A model generated the notes under the pieces. The model searched no databases, was not told the origin of the DNA, and saw nothing but the letters and a program-made list of their open reading frames with translations. A stretch of 64,000 nucleotides of DNA from Chlorocebus sabaeus. Lineage: Eukaryota > Chordata > Mammalia > Primates > Cercopithecidae. Positions 49,424-61,054 of the stretch are shown here, piece after piece (the stretch's first letter is position 1; every line of letters begins with the position of its first letter). The DNA is taken from positions 1,959,374-2,023,373 of the forward strand of contig NC_132915.1 of assembly GCF_047675955.1 (NCBI RefSeq), read 5' to 3'. Position numbers and translations under genes: made by a program.

Positions 49424-49641
49424 GAAAAAGAAACAGACGGCAGGAGTTAAGTGCAAACAGAGGACAAACCATGAGAAGACTCAGAGACGACAGCCATCTG
49501 CAAGCCGAGGAGAGAGGCCTTCCCAGAAAACATCCCTGCCAGTGCCTTGACCTCAGACTTCTAGCCCCTAGAACTGTGAGAGAATTAACTTCTGGTGTTT
49601 AAGCCACCCAGCCGGTGATATTCCCCAGCAGACTAATACAC
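48978..49641 (+). mobile_element. MLT1-like LTR (MaLR), split by an Alu
   Basis: Begins tgaattgtgtctcccc, contains ggggccctaatccaatagga, and after the Alu aagccgaggagagaggcc and tgtttaagccacccagcc, ending gcagactaataca. This is a solitary LTR of the non-autonomous ERVL-MaLR group; no internal genes are present. Confidence 0.8.
49127..49431 (+). mobile_element. Alu with (GAAAA)n tail
   Basis: + strand AluS/Y-like element inserted in the LTR; a short left-monomer deletion and an aaaag-repeat tail. Confidence 0.95.
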
Positions 49642-49769
49642 CTCTTAATGACTCTCAATTTTCACTGTACAGCCCAATTTTCATACTGTCATCATTTTTC
49701 CTCCCTAAACAAAGATGCAATCATACAAGAGCCTCTCTAGGCTTTTAACTGGTCATCATTCTATTTCAG

Positions 49770-49972
49770 GGTATCTCAACCTCAGCAGCACTGACATTTG
49801 AGGCTGGACAATTATTTATAGTGAGGGGCTGTCCTGTACACTGTAGGATGTTTAGCAGCATCCCTGATCTCAACCTACCCGATGCCAGTAGTACCCAACC
49901 CTCAAAAAAGGTCTCCGCACATTGTCAAATGTCAGGTGTGTGATGGGGTTGGGATGCAAAAGGACCCTGGTG
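49770..49972. mobile_element. MER20-like DNA transposon
   Basis: Contains tctcaacctcagcagcactg, gggctgtcctgtacactgta and ggatgtttagcagcatccct, the MER20 (hAT-Charlie) pattern, over about the expected 200 bp. Confidence 0.75.
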
Positions 49973-50590
49973 AAGAATAACTTCAATTGTTTTTTATAAT
50001 TAAAAAATGAAATAAGCAATGCTGGATTTTGTTTTAATTATGTTTTAAAATTGGAGTAAAATATACATAACATAAAATTTACCGTTTTTCTTCATGTATC
50101 ATTTTCCTGATTTCATTTAGTTGTCTGAATTCTCTTTTAGCTCACTGAACATGTTTAAGACAGTTATTTTAAATTCTGTATCAGTTAATTCAGAAACTTG
50201 TATTTCCTTACTATCAGTTTCTGATTATCAATTTAACCACTTTTTATGTGTCCAGTTCAGTAGCATTAAGTGCATTCACATTGTTGTACAAACATTACCA
50301 CCATCCATCTTCAGAACATATTTCATCTTGCAAAACCCAAGATGGACCCATTAAACAATAACTGCCAATCCCTGCCTCCCCTCAGGCCCTGGCAACCACC
50401 ATGCGACTTTCTCGTACCCGAGCACCACATACAAGTGGATTCATGCAGTCTCTGTCTCTCTCTGACTAGCAGACCTGAGGTGGCCTCATCATCTTTAAGG
50501 TTCGGCCATGTTGCAGTGCACGTGTCAGAATTTTCTTCATTTCTAAGGATGCAAAACATTCTGCTGTATGATATACACATTTTCTTTTTC

Positions 50591-51056
50591 TTTTTTTTTT
50601 TTTGAGACGGAGTCTCGCTCTGTCGCCCAGGCTGGAGTGCTGTGGCCGGATCTCAGCTCACTGCAAGCTCCGCCTCCCGGGTTCCTGCCATTCTCCTGCC
50701 TCAGCCTCCCGAGTAGCTGGGACTACAGGCGCCGCCACCTCGCCCGGCTAATTTTTTGTTTTTTTTTTTTTTTTGAGACGGAGTCTCGCTCTGTCGCCCA
50801 GGTTGGAGTGCTGTGGCCGGATCTCAGCTCACTGCAAGCTCCGCCTCCCGGGTTCACGCCATTCTCCTGCCTCAGCCTCCGAGTAGCTGGGACTACAGGC
50901 ACCCGCCACCTCGCCCGGCTAGTTTTTTGTATTTTTTTAGTAGAGACGGGGTTTCACCACGTTAGCCAGGATGGTCTTGAACTCCTGACCTAGTGATCTG
51001 CCCGTCTCGGCCTCCCAAAGTGCTGGGATTACAGGCTTGAGCCACCGCGCCCGGCC
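50591..51056 (-). mobile_element. Trimeric AluYR-type element
   Basis: One insertion of 466 bp. In Alu sense it has a left monomer, linker, right monomer, A tail, then a second right monomer and A tail. Target duplications gatata(g)cacattttctt at 50570-50586 and 51057-51074 flank the whole unit. Both right monomers show the ccggatctcagctc state (gagatccgg on the Alu strand). Confidence 0.92.
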
Positions 51057-51149
51057 GATATAGCACATTTTCTTTAGCCATTTCTTTAGCCTTCCTCTGA
51101 TGGAAACCTGGATTGCTTCCACCTTTTGGCCATTAAGAGTAATGCTGCT

Positions 51150-51440
51150 GGCTGGGTGCAGTGGCTCACACCTGTAATCCCAGAACTTTGGGAGGCTGAG
51201 GCGGGCGGACTGCTTGAGGTCAGGAGTTTGAGACCAGCCTGGCCAACATGGTGAAACCCTGTCTCTACTAAAAATACAAAAACTAGTTGGACGTGGTGAC
51301 GTGCCTGTCATCCTAGCTACTGTGGAGGCTGAGGCACGAGAATCACTTGAACCCAGGAGGCGGAGGCTGCAGTGAGCCAAGATTGCACCATTGCACTCCA
51401 GCCTGGGAAATAAGAGTGAAAATCCATCTCAAAAAAAAAA
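51150..51440 (+). mobile_element. Alu (AluS-like) preceding the GAA tract
   Basis: Full-length + strand Alu; L1 sequence resumes only after the GAA tract, so the tract is the expanded Alu tail. Confidence 0.95.
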
Positions 51441-51607
51441 GGAAGAAGAAGAAAAGAAGAAGAAGAGGATGAGGAAGAAGAGGAAGAAAGAAGGAAGAAG
51501 GAAGAAGGAAGAAGGAAGAAGAAGAAGAAGAAGAAGAAGAAGAAGAAGAAGAAGAAGAAGAAGAAGAAGAAGAAGAAGAAGAAGAAGAAGAAGAGGAGGA
51601 GGAAGAA
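51430..51607 (+). repeat. GAA/GGAA purine tract, about 178 bp
   Basis: Mixed A, GAA, GGAA and AGG repeats, then about 80 bp of nearly pure (GAA)n at 51518-51597. On the CDC14B transcript strand it reads (TTC)n. The two open frames across it are low-complexity artefacts. Confidence 0.97.
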
Positions 51608-52528
51608 TGCTGTTATAAACATGGGTGTAAAAATATCTGTTCATATCCCTGCTGTCAATTGTTTCTGGGCATATAACCACCTACTGCTGAATGACATTAA
51701 TTTTTTCAGGAACTGCCACACCATTTTCCATAGCAGCTATATTGTTTTACATTCCCACTGGCAGTACACAAGGCTTCTAATTTCTCCATATCCTTACCAA
51801 CACTTGTAATTTTCTGGTGGTGATGTTTTTGTTCTTTTAGATCACAGCCATCCCAATGGGTGTAAAGTGGTATCTCACTGTGGTTGTGATTTGACTTTCC
51901 CTACAAGTCAAAAATGCTAAGAATTTTGCATGTGCTTACTGGTCATTTTATATCTTTGGAGAAATGTGTATTCAAGTCCTTTTCCCATTTATGAACTGGG
52001 TTTTGTCGCAGTTTTTAGGAGTTTTCTCTGTATCTTCTGGATGTTAATCCCTTATCAGATGTGATTTGCAAACATTTTCTCCCAATCCATGGGTTACCTT
52101 GTTACTCTGCTGATAGTACACTTTGATGCACAAAAGTTTTAAAATTTTATATAGATCAATTTGTCTGTTCTTTCATTGTCAGTGCCTTTGGTGTCATATT
52201 ACTGCCAAATCTAATGTCATGAAGTTTTCACCCTCTTTTTCTTATAAGACTTTTATAGTTTTAGGTTCTATATTTAGGTCCTTCATCCACTTTGAGTTAA
52301 TTTTTGTATATGGTGTTATTTTTTACATGTGGATATCAGGTTTTCCCGGCACCATTTGTTGAAAAGACTGTCCTTTCTCCATTGAGTTGCGTCTTTATCC
52401 TTCTTGAATGTCATTTGACCATATACACAAGGATTTATTTCTGAGCTCTCTATTCTATCTCACTGGTCTTTATATCTGTCTTTATGCCAGTACCACACAA
52501 TCTTGATTGATGTAGCTTTGTACCAAGC

Positions 52529-52839
52529 TTTTTTTTTTTTTTTTTTTTTTTTTTGAGACAGGGTCTCCGTATGTCGCCCAGGCTGGAGTGCAACTGCACA
52601 ATCATGGCTCACTGCAGCCTCAACTTCCCAGGTTCAAGGGATCCTCCCATCTCAGCTTCCCGAGTAGCTGGGACTACAGGGTACACACCACCACGCTCAG
52701 TTAATTTTTCTATTTTTTAGTAGAGATGGGGTTTTGCCATGTTGTCCAGGGTGGTCTTAAACTCCTGGGCTCAAGCAATCCTTCTGCCTCAGCCTCCCCA
52801 AGTACTGGGATTACAGGTGTTAAGCTACCATGCCCAACC
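52529..52839 (-). mobile_element. Alu (AluJ/S-like)
   Basis: Antisense Alu with a 26-nt poly(T), inserted in the L1. Confidence 0.94.
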
Positions 52840-53343
52840 TGTATGATGAAGTTTTGAAACCAGGAAGTGAGTCCTCCAACCTTTTTATTCCTTTTCAAGA
52901 TTGTTTTGGCCATTTGGCATCCCTTGAGATTCCAAATGAATTTCAGAATCATTTTTCCATTTTTGCAAGCAATGTTGGAATTTTGAAAGGCTTGCATTGA
53001 ATCTATCTCTTTGGGCAATACTGACATGTTAACAATATTAAGTCACCCAGTGGACAAATGTGATGTTATTACATTTAATTATATCTTAATTTTTCTCAAA
53101 AATGTTTTAAACAAATCTTTCATCTCCTTGGTTAATTCCCCAATATTTGATTCTTCTTGATGCTATTACAAATGAAACTGTACTCTTAGTTTCTTTTTTA
53201 GATTTTTATTGTCAGGGCTTAGAAACAAGGGATTTTTGCCTGTTGATTTTATATGCTGCCACTTCTTTGCTGAACTCATTTATTAGTTCTAGCAGGGGCT
53301 TGGTGGGGTGTGTGTGTGTGTAATCTTGAGGGTTTTCTTTTCC

Positions 53344-53636
53344 CTTTTTTTTGGAGACAGAGTCTTGCTCTGTCCCCCAGGCTGGAGTGCAGTGGCACGA
53401 TCTTGGCTCACTGCAATCTCCATCTCCCAGATTCAAGCAATTCCCCTGTCTTAGCCTCCAAAGTAGCTGGGACTACAGGCACATGCACCTCGCCCAGCTT
53501 TTTTTTTTGTATTTTAGTGGAGGCGGGGTTTCACCGTGTTGTCCAGGCTGGTCTCGAACTCCTGAGCTGAGGCAATCCACCAGCCTTGGCCTCCCAAAGT
53601 GCTAGGATTACAGCCATGAGCCACTGCACCTGGCCC
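53344..53636 (-). mobile_element. Alu (AluS-like)
   Basis: Antisense Alu flanked by agggttttct repeats, inserted in the L1 next to a short (GT)n at 53309-53322. Confidence 0.95.
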
Positions 53637-54283
53637 AGGGTTTTCTATAATACATATAAGTCGTATCATCTGCAAACAGATAATTTTACTTCCCTCTGTT
53701 CAATTTCGATGTTTTTTTTTTTCCTTACTTGCTTTGGCTAGAACTTCCATTACCATGTTCAACAGAAGCCACAAAACCAAGCATCCTTGTCTTCTTCATG
53801 GGCTCAGAGGAAACGCTTTCAGTCTTTCACCACTGAGTATGATGTTAGCTGTGGGCTTTTCACATGTGGTTCTTATGTTGAGGTAATCTCCTTCTACACC
53901 TAGTTTGCACCGTGTTTTTCATCACAAAAGGGTACTGACTTTTGTCAGATGCTTTTTGTGCATTGAGATGATCGTGTGGTTTTTGTCCTTAACGTGGTAT
54001 ATTCCACTGATTGATTTTCACATGTTGAACCACTCTTGTAATCATGGGATAAATCCTACTTGGTCATGGTACACAACCCTTTTAAATATGCTGCTGAATT
54101 CCATTGGCTAGTATTTTGTTCAAGGTTTTTGCATCGACGTTCGTAAGGGATACTGGCCTATAGTTATCTTGCAGTGTCTTTTTGTTTGGGGTATCAGGGT
54201 AATGCTGGCCTTATTGAGTTAGAAAATGTTCCTTTTTCCCCACATTTTTGGAAGGGTTTGAGAAGGACTGGTTTTAGTCTTTT

Positions 54284-55250
54284 AAGTGTTTGGTAGAATT
54301 TACTGGTGATGCCATCATGTCCTAGGCTTTGCTTTCTCAGGAGGTTTTGGAATACTTAATCTCCTTACTAGTTAGGGGTCTGTTCAGATTTTCTTTATGA
54401 TTTAGTTCTGGTATTTTGTTTTTCTAGGAATTTGTCCATTTCATGTAGATTATCCAATTTGTTGTCCTATAATACTGATCATTTTTACACTACTGATCAG
54501 TTTTATTTCCACAGTATCAGTAGTAACGCCATTTTCATTTCTAATTTTAGCAATTTGAATCTTCTTCCTTTTATACTTCATCATTCTAGCTAAAGGTTTA
54601 TCATTTTTGTTATTCTTCTTAAAGAACCAACCCTTAGTTTTGTTGATTTTCTCTACTGGTTTTCTACTCTCTGTTTTACAAATTACAGTAATATAGTACT
54701 TGCAATTTTTGTATACAATAATATACAATTATACTACTTGCAAACTACAAATTATTTTACAAATTACAACAATAATTTACATATTATAATATTTGCAAGT
54801 TACAATAATTACAAGTTACAGTAATAATATTTTACAAATTATCTTGTTACAATAATATTAGCTTATAGTGGTCCCTGTATTTGCCTTTATCAGAAATCTT
54901 TATTTCCTTTTCTCCAATGGCTGTGCGTTACTGTCTAGTGTGCTTTCATCTCAACCTATAAGACTCCCTTTAGTATTTCTTGCAGGTCAGATCTAGGGAT
55001 GAAAAACTCTCGCTTAAGTGTTTGGTAGAATTTACTGGTGATGTTATTATGTCCAAGGTTTTGCTTTCTCAGGAGGTTTTTGATTACTTAATCTCCTTAC
55101 TAGTTAGGGGTTTATTCAGATTTTCTATTTGTTTTTTGCAAGTTACAATAATTACAAGTCACAGTAATAATATTTTACAAATTACCTTGTTACGATAATA
55201 CTAGTTTTTATAATGGTCCATGTATTTGCCTTTATCAGAAAGGCAAATTG
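54284..55250. repeat. Local duplication within the L1
   Basis: Segment A (54284-54410) recurs at 55016-55130, offset 732; segment B (54795-54897) recurs at 55138-55250, offset 343. The second copy therefore joins A to B without the roughly 390 bp between them. Segment B lies in AT-rich sequence of acaataat/acaagtta words. Confidence 0.85.
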
Positions 55251-56025
55251 ATTGCCTGGGCACTGTCTTAATTTCTCCACTATTTTTGAAGGAGTTTTGC
55301 CAGATGTAGAATTAACAGGTTTTCCCCACTTATGCATTTTGAATATATCCACCCACTGCCTCCTAGCTCCAATGTTCCTGACGAGATATCTGCTGACAAT
55401 CTCAGTGGATGTATCCCCTGTATGTGGCAGGTCACTTCTCTCCTGCTGCTTTCAAGAGTGTCTCTGTCGTTACAGTGCGGTGATAATGCATGTTCACGTG
55501 GGCCTCTGAGTTTATCCTGCTCGGAGTGTGTTGAGTTTCTTGGATATTCTTGCATATATCACGTTTGGGGAGTTTTCAGTCAAATCATCTGTCTGCTCCT
55601 TTATTTCTCTTCTCCTTCTGGAACTCCCACAATCTGTATCTTGGTCTACTTGGGTATGTCTCAGAGGTCCCTTAGATTCTGTTCATTTATCTTATGCTCT
55701 TTATTCCTCCTGTTCCTCAGACTTGCTAGTTTTTTTTAATGGTTCTAGCTTCACACTCACTGATTCTTCTGCCTGCTCAAATATGCTTCTGAATCCCTCC
55801 AGTGAATTTTCCATCTCAGTTACAGTACATTTCATTTCCAGAATTTCTTTTTGGTGTTCTTTTTATAACTGGTTATTAACATTTTGTTCATAGATTGTTT
55901 CCTTGACTTTTCCCACATTTTCTTTTAACTCTTGGGTATCTTTAAGATGGCTATTTAAAAATTTTTGCCTACTAAGTCCACAATCTGATCTTTCTCAGGG
56001 ACAGCTTCTGTGGATTTATTTCTTC

Positions 56026-56311
56026 TTCTTTTTTCTGTTCTGTCTATCACCCAGCCTAGAGTGCAGTAGCACAATCTCGGCTCACTGCAACCTCTGCCTT
56101 CCGGGTTGAAGTGATTTTTGTGCCTCATCCTCCCGATTAGCTGGGCTTACAGGTATCCATCACCACATCCAGCTAATTTCTCTGTATTTTTAGTAGAGAT
56201 GGGGTTTCACCATGTTGGTCAGGCTGGTCTCAAACTCCTGACCTCAGGCGATCCACCCACCTTGGCCTCCCAAAGTGTTGGGATTATAGGCGTGAGCCAC
56301 CGTGCCCAGCC
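56026..56311 (-). mobile_element. Alu (AluS-like)
   Basis: Antisense Alu with a degraded tail, flanked by tggat(t/a)tatttcttc. Confidence 0.93.
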
Positions 56312-56974
56312 TGGATATATTTCTTCCCTTTGTATAGGCTATACTTCCTTGTTTCTTTGTATACCTTATGATTTTTCAATAAAAACTGAAATGTGATGTT
56401 TTGTCATTATATTTTAAACTACAAATACAGCAGTAACTCTGGAGATCAGTCTCCCCCTTTCCCCAAGGCTTGCTGAGCTTTTTATCCAATATTGGATTTT
56501 TTTTAACAGAACTATACTCCTTGTTTCTTAATTAACTAACAAAGAAAGTTAAATAAATCCCACTACCTTCATACCATGTATTATTGTATAGTCATTCATT
56601 TCTTCAAAAAATATCTATTAAATGCCAGGCACTGTTATAATTGCTGAAAACAGAGCAACTTGTTAAGAACAGTTTCCATAAAGACAGGCTCTTACAGTTT
56701 ACACTAGTCATTGATGTATCCTAGAACTTAACTATATAGTATGCACCCAATAAATATCTGATGAATAAATAAATGCATTTCAATGTGATGTCTTTGTAGA
56801 ATTACTTATGAAAATAAGTTACTATACTTTTCATATGAAATCAAAGGTTTAATGGCACTCTAAAAATAAAGGCAGTTTTGTGTTCTGACACATAAACTAA
56901 ATGAATATGGTCTGTTTCTACATATTAATATACTCATACTATATACTATTATGTAACCACCCCTGGAAACGTAC

Positions 56975-57205
56975 CTTTACAATGTACTGCAATGGCACCC
57001 TCAGCATTTTCGCAGATATCCAGGAATTCTTTGACAATGGCATCAGTAGGGGTGCTGCCATCCGCAAAGAAAAGATCATGGTGATCGAAGCCAGCATCCG
57101 TAAAGCGTTTGGCATCATACATTCTTTTATTCAGACGAATAATGGTAGTAACACTGTGATTCTTAAAATATTGAATATAAGTCTCGGGAGAATGTTGGTG
57201 GTAAC
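56975..57205 (-). CDS. CDC14B: CDC14B catalytic exon with Asp287 and Cys314
   Basis: This 231-nt exon encodes YHQHSPETYIQYFKNHSVTT through to EGAIAVHCK. It carries the general-acid loop FFADGSTPTD and the nucleophile in AVHCK. Counting back from the stop puts these at Asp287 and Cys314, as in human CDC14B. CDC14 enzymes dephosphorylate pSer-Pro and pThr-Pro sites made by CDKs; CDC14B is nucleolar or nuclear and acts in the DNA-damage G2 response and mitotic exit. The exon ends after one base of the Ala316 codon at a GTACGT donor, so the P-loop is completed by the next exon. KNHSVTT has Ser where I recall Asn in human. Confidence 0.97.
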
Positions 57206-57500
57206 CTACATAAAGAAATGCACCAGATCTTGTAAAACACATAAAGAAAACAATGGCTAATAGTTTCACCTGTAATTGAGCGGAAACAATATCTGGACTG
57301 GGAATTAAATACCAAATTGATTATAACTGTAAAAAACAAAACAAAAAGAAAGTTAAAATCCAGTCAGAATGATGTACTGAAATGACCAAGTATGCTTAAA
57401 TAATTAATCCTTGGTCAAGCTTGGTGTAACTCTTTCAAAAGAAAATACAGGACAGACACTTTCAATAACAAAATGAGATTGATGCCATAATTTCACATAC

Positions 57501-57588
57501 CACTTTCAAGTCTGGCTCTTGAATGAGGTCCACAGAAGGCAATAAATCGGTCTGGTATTATCCAATTTAAATCTCCATTTTCTGCTTT
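57501..57588 (-). CDS. CDC14B: CDC14B coding exon, residues 210-239
   Basis: This 88-nt exon begins in phase 0 with KAENGDLNWIIPDRFIAFCG and ends PHSRARLESG, the last Gly being shared with the next exon. In CDC14 enzymes NWIIPDRFIAFCGPH is the conserved opening of the catalytic domain. The splice signals are a cttacag acceptor and a GTATGT donor. Only 295 bp of intron separate it from the following exon. Confidence 0.96.
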
Positions 57589-58137
57589 CTGTAAGGGGAA
57601 GACCAGCACAATTCATTTTTAACGTAATCTCCCCACAACCTCTCTACTCAAGACTGAGTCTCTGAAGGACTTCAAACTCATCTGCTTTAGCGGAAAAGCT
57701 GTTTACAAATTGCCATGTGACACGAATCTCAATTTGCCCTGTTATTGGACATATATCCTGGTCCTAATCACCTTCTTTTAACAGTGTTTCATTGCAAGGG
57801 CATCAGCCCTTGGAATACAGAGCTGACTGCTGTCATACAAATATACTATTTGGCTATTTTATCGGAATCAATTCTCATTTCATTGCTGCTAATTAATAAG
57901 AAAGCAAGCAAACTTTTCCAGTATAAGGAATCTGTGAACTTCCCTGTTTTCCTGAATGACTAACTGGTTTCCAACATGAGTAATCTTGACTCCACAAACA
58001 AACGATTTTTGAAAAACTACTTAGGTTTCTGGCTTCCCAATATTTACTTACTTATCTACTTACAGAGACTGTCTTTCTACTATTTACCTAGCTATTTAAT
58101 AAGGCAACAATTTAAAAAGTTCATTTGTTCGTCATCA

Positions 58138-58360
58138 GTCTGGCCAACTGGAGAAATCCTGTCTCTACTAAAACCACAATATTAGCCGGGTATGGTGGCG
58201 CATGCCTGTAATCCCAGTTACTTGGGAGGCTGAGGCTGGAGACTTGCTTGAACCCAGGAGGCAGAAGTTGTGGTGGGCCGAGATGGTGCCATTGCACTCC
58301 AGCCTGGGCAACAAAAGCAAAACTCCGTCTCAAAAAATAAAAATAATAAAAATAATAAAC
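58138..58360 (+). mobile_element. 5'-truncated Alu
   Basis: + strand Alu starting in the left monomer (tggccaactggagaaatcc) with an (AATAA)n-rich tail. Confidence 0.92.
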
Positions 58361-58814
58361 AAATTCACTAAACCCACAGGAAACTCAAAATTACAACTCT
58401 ACTGAGATCACAGTATGTCCCTACAAAAAAACAAATATAAACTGATATATAAGACATGTTACTTCCTGTTATTAGGTCCTTTGGATTGAGTTACCATTAC
58501 TATTTTAACATAGATATAGTTCAAATTGAACAGTAATAGAAACTTCTCTCTGAATGAAATGGACAAGAGATACTTAAGCAGGAAGTAGAAGACACTTTAT
58601 AGTGGAGAAGGAGACAACTCGTGATTAAAAACAACAGATAAATTAGCTTTGCAATTGGGGTGTTTCTACATGTACCTAAAAATGAGTAAGAAGTAACAGA
58701 GTTTCTTGAACATCTTCAGGGACCAGGCAGGTAACCCCACACCAGCTTACTGGACTTAATGATCAACATGGGGAATCAGTCAGCCTATGTTCCATAATAC
58801 AAAGGTCTAAGCAG

Positions 58815-58960
58815 CCGGGTGCAGTGGCGTGCACCTGTAGTCCTAGCTACTTGGGAGGCTGAGGCAGAAGGATTACTTAAGCCCAGGAATTTGAGTCCAG
58901 CCTGGGCAACATAGTGAGACCCTATCTCTTAAAAAAAAAAAAAAAGAAAAGAAGAAAAGA
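58815..58960 (+). mobile_element. Alu monomer (FLAM-like)
   Basis: One monomer of about 115 nt plus an A-rich tail, flanked by aaaggtc(t/a)aagcag at 58801-58814 and 58961-58974. The complete duplications show it inserted as a monomer. Confidence 0.88.
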
Positions 58961-60023
58961 AAAGGTCAAAGCAGGAATGAGGGCAGCTGTTGCCAGATAT
59001 TCCAATTTTAAAGTGAAATCAGAAATCCGGACTTTTAAATAAGAAACTCGTGATCAGTTGTTGGCAACAACTAGATTTCACTGAATTGCTGATGCCATTA
59101 ATTAAGACACATCCTGAATTCGGAGCAGCTGAAACAGGGAAAAATGGGCATTGTAGAGTCAATGGAAGACACTATCCCCAATTTCTAAATACACTATAAC
59201 AACTGAACAAAACTGGTGTATGGGAACCTGAACAGTTCCCTGTGTTACCACACAGCTTCACGGAGGTGAAGACATCTGTGGCGTGCCCCGGCGACCCTCC
59301 AATCTCTACAGTAGTGACAGGGGAGTTACTTAGTGCCTATATTATTCACTAACAGCATACAAAGGCATCACTGCAAAAGGAACAAATACCAACTAGTGTT
59401 TTTAGCAGTTTTGCTTACCTAGACAAAGTCATTTGTTTCAAATGTTTAAAGGACAACCACAAAAAAGGTGTTAATAATTTAGCTACATTCTGTAAATTTA
59501 AGGTGCTAGTTAAACATACATTGTACTTTAGAAATGGACTGCTATCAGAGAAGTAAAGATAGGGTTGGCCCTAATGAATCCTACAATGTATTCTTACATC
59601 TTCGGTACATCACAGTAACAAGTGACTTTCATTATTAACTGAAATTGAAAAAATAGTTCAGTTATACCTAAAAGTTTGAAATAATATTTACTTTGGACAC
59701 TGTGAAAAAGAGTTCTCTGAGGATTCAAGATGCTGCTACATGAAGTGCTGCTGTTTGAGGAATTGCCTCCCCATTGCTGGGAAGCAAGTCTGCTGAAGGT
59801 AACTACAGCAGGCTAAGACGACAGGAGGCTACAACTCCTCTGGGCCGAAAAGGCCTTTAGCACAGTATCTTACTCATTCCCTATTTGGAGGATGAAGCTG
59901 TAGAATCAAATTACTTATTCTTTTAAAAATATATATATATGTTAAAAAACATAGAACACACCTGCGGTTTTGCCTGGCTTATCTCTCCCTGGCCCTGTCC
60001 TATCTTTTTAAGAAATTTTGTGT

Positions 60024-60365
60024 GGTTGGGTGCGGTGGCTCACATTTGTAATCCCAGCACTTTGGGAGACCGAGGCAAGTAGATCCCTTGAGCGCAGGAG
60101 TTTGTGACCAGCCTGGGAAACGTGACGAAATCCCATCTCTACAAAGAATTTAAAAATTAGCTGGGCATGGTGGCGTGTGCCTGTAGTCCCCACTACTGGG
60201 AGGCTGAGGTGAGAGGATCACTTGAACCCAGAAGGTTGAGACTGCAGTGAGCCAAGATTGCACCACTGCACTCTAGCCTGGGCAGCAGAGTGAGACCCTG
60301 TCTCTAAAAAAGAAAGAAAGAAAAATAAAATAAAATAAAAATAAAATAAAACAAAATAAAACTGT
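60024..60365 (+). mobile_element. Alu (AluJ/S-like) with (AAAAT)n tail
   Basis: Full-length + strand Alu; its tail passes through (GAAA)n into about 50 bp of (AAAAT)n. Confidence 0.94.
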
Positions 60366-60766
60366 TAGAAAATAAATTTTTTTTGGTCCAGCTGGTTTGA
60401 TGGCGCTGACCCTGTGTCCCAGGCTCCTGGGATGGCCAGAGAACTAAGGCTGGCCAGAGTATTCCTTAGTCCTGCCCTGCCAAAGAACACAGGCTGGTGC
60501 AGAGATGGGCACATGCTGTAAGTCAGGTCAGTGAGAGGCATTCCTGGGCCTTCTGACGGAGCTAAGATTACACTTTTCTAATCATTTTGCCAAACTGGCA
60601 GATCAAAGGTGCTGGTGGCCATCTGTACCACTACTGGAGAAGGCTGGCCTGAGAATAAAACTAGCTTCAAGTCCAATTTCTGATTAAGTGTCTGAGCACC
60701 TGAAGGGGTATGCTAGAAGCCAAACCTGTTTCTGGACTTTTAATTATGTAATCCAGTAAATTTTTC

Positions 60767-61054
60767 CCTTTTTTTTGAGACAGAATCTCGTTCTGTCACC
60801 CAGGCTAGAGTATAGTGAGGTGATCTCGGCTCGCGGCAACCTCTGCCTCCAGGGTTCAAGTGATTCTCTTGCCTCAGCCTCCTGAGTAGCTGGGACCACA
60901 GGCGTATACCACCACGCCTGGCTAACTTTTTGTATTTTAGAGATGGGGTTTCACCATGTTGCCCAGGCTGGTCTCGAACTCCTGAGCTCAGGCAATCCGC
61001 CCACCTAGGCCTCCCAAAATGCTAGGATTACAGGCATGAGCCACTGTGCCTGGC
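60767..61054 (-). mobile_element. Alu (AluS-like)
   Basis: Antisense Alu flanked by aaatttttcc repeats, inserted in an old LTR-like repeat. Confidence 0.94.

Larger units (their letters stand above)
50030..55900 (-). mobile_element. Old L1 (L1M type), several kb, interrupted by Alus
   Basis: Antisense L1 from 3' UTR (ttgtacaaacattaccacca) through ORF2 (gaacctggattgcttcc-like, cccggcaccatttgttgaaa, catgttgaaccactcttgta) to more 5' sequence near 55.3-55.9 kb. It has the same orientation as CDC14B. The frame is full of stops, so no intact protein. Alus at 50591, 51150, 52529 and 53344 interrupt it. Confidence 0.8.
46774..56974 (-). other. CDC14B: CDC14B intron splitting the P-loop, 10.2 kb
   Basis: The intron lies between the Cys314 exon and the Arg320 exon. 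It holds a MER5-like element, an LTR-like repeat, an MLT1-like LTR, a MER20-like element and then an old L1 from about 50.0 to 55.9 kb with several Alus inside it. No alternative exon is visible. Confidence 0.9.

Noticed and set aside
48978..49641. Retroviral genes near the MLT1-like LTR
   Set aside because: Only a solitary LTR with an Alu in it; no gag, pol or env sequence is recognisable nearby.
51391..51622. Open frames of poly-Arg/Lys or poly-Leu/Phe
   Set aside because: Translations of the GAA/TTC tract; low complexity, not genes.
50030..55900. An active L1
   Set aside because: The ORF2-like sequence is broken by stops, Alus and a rearrangement, and it is of an ancient type.
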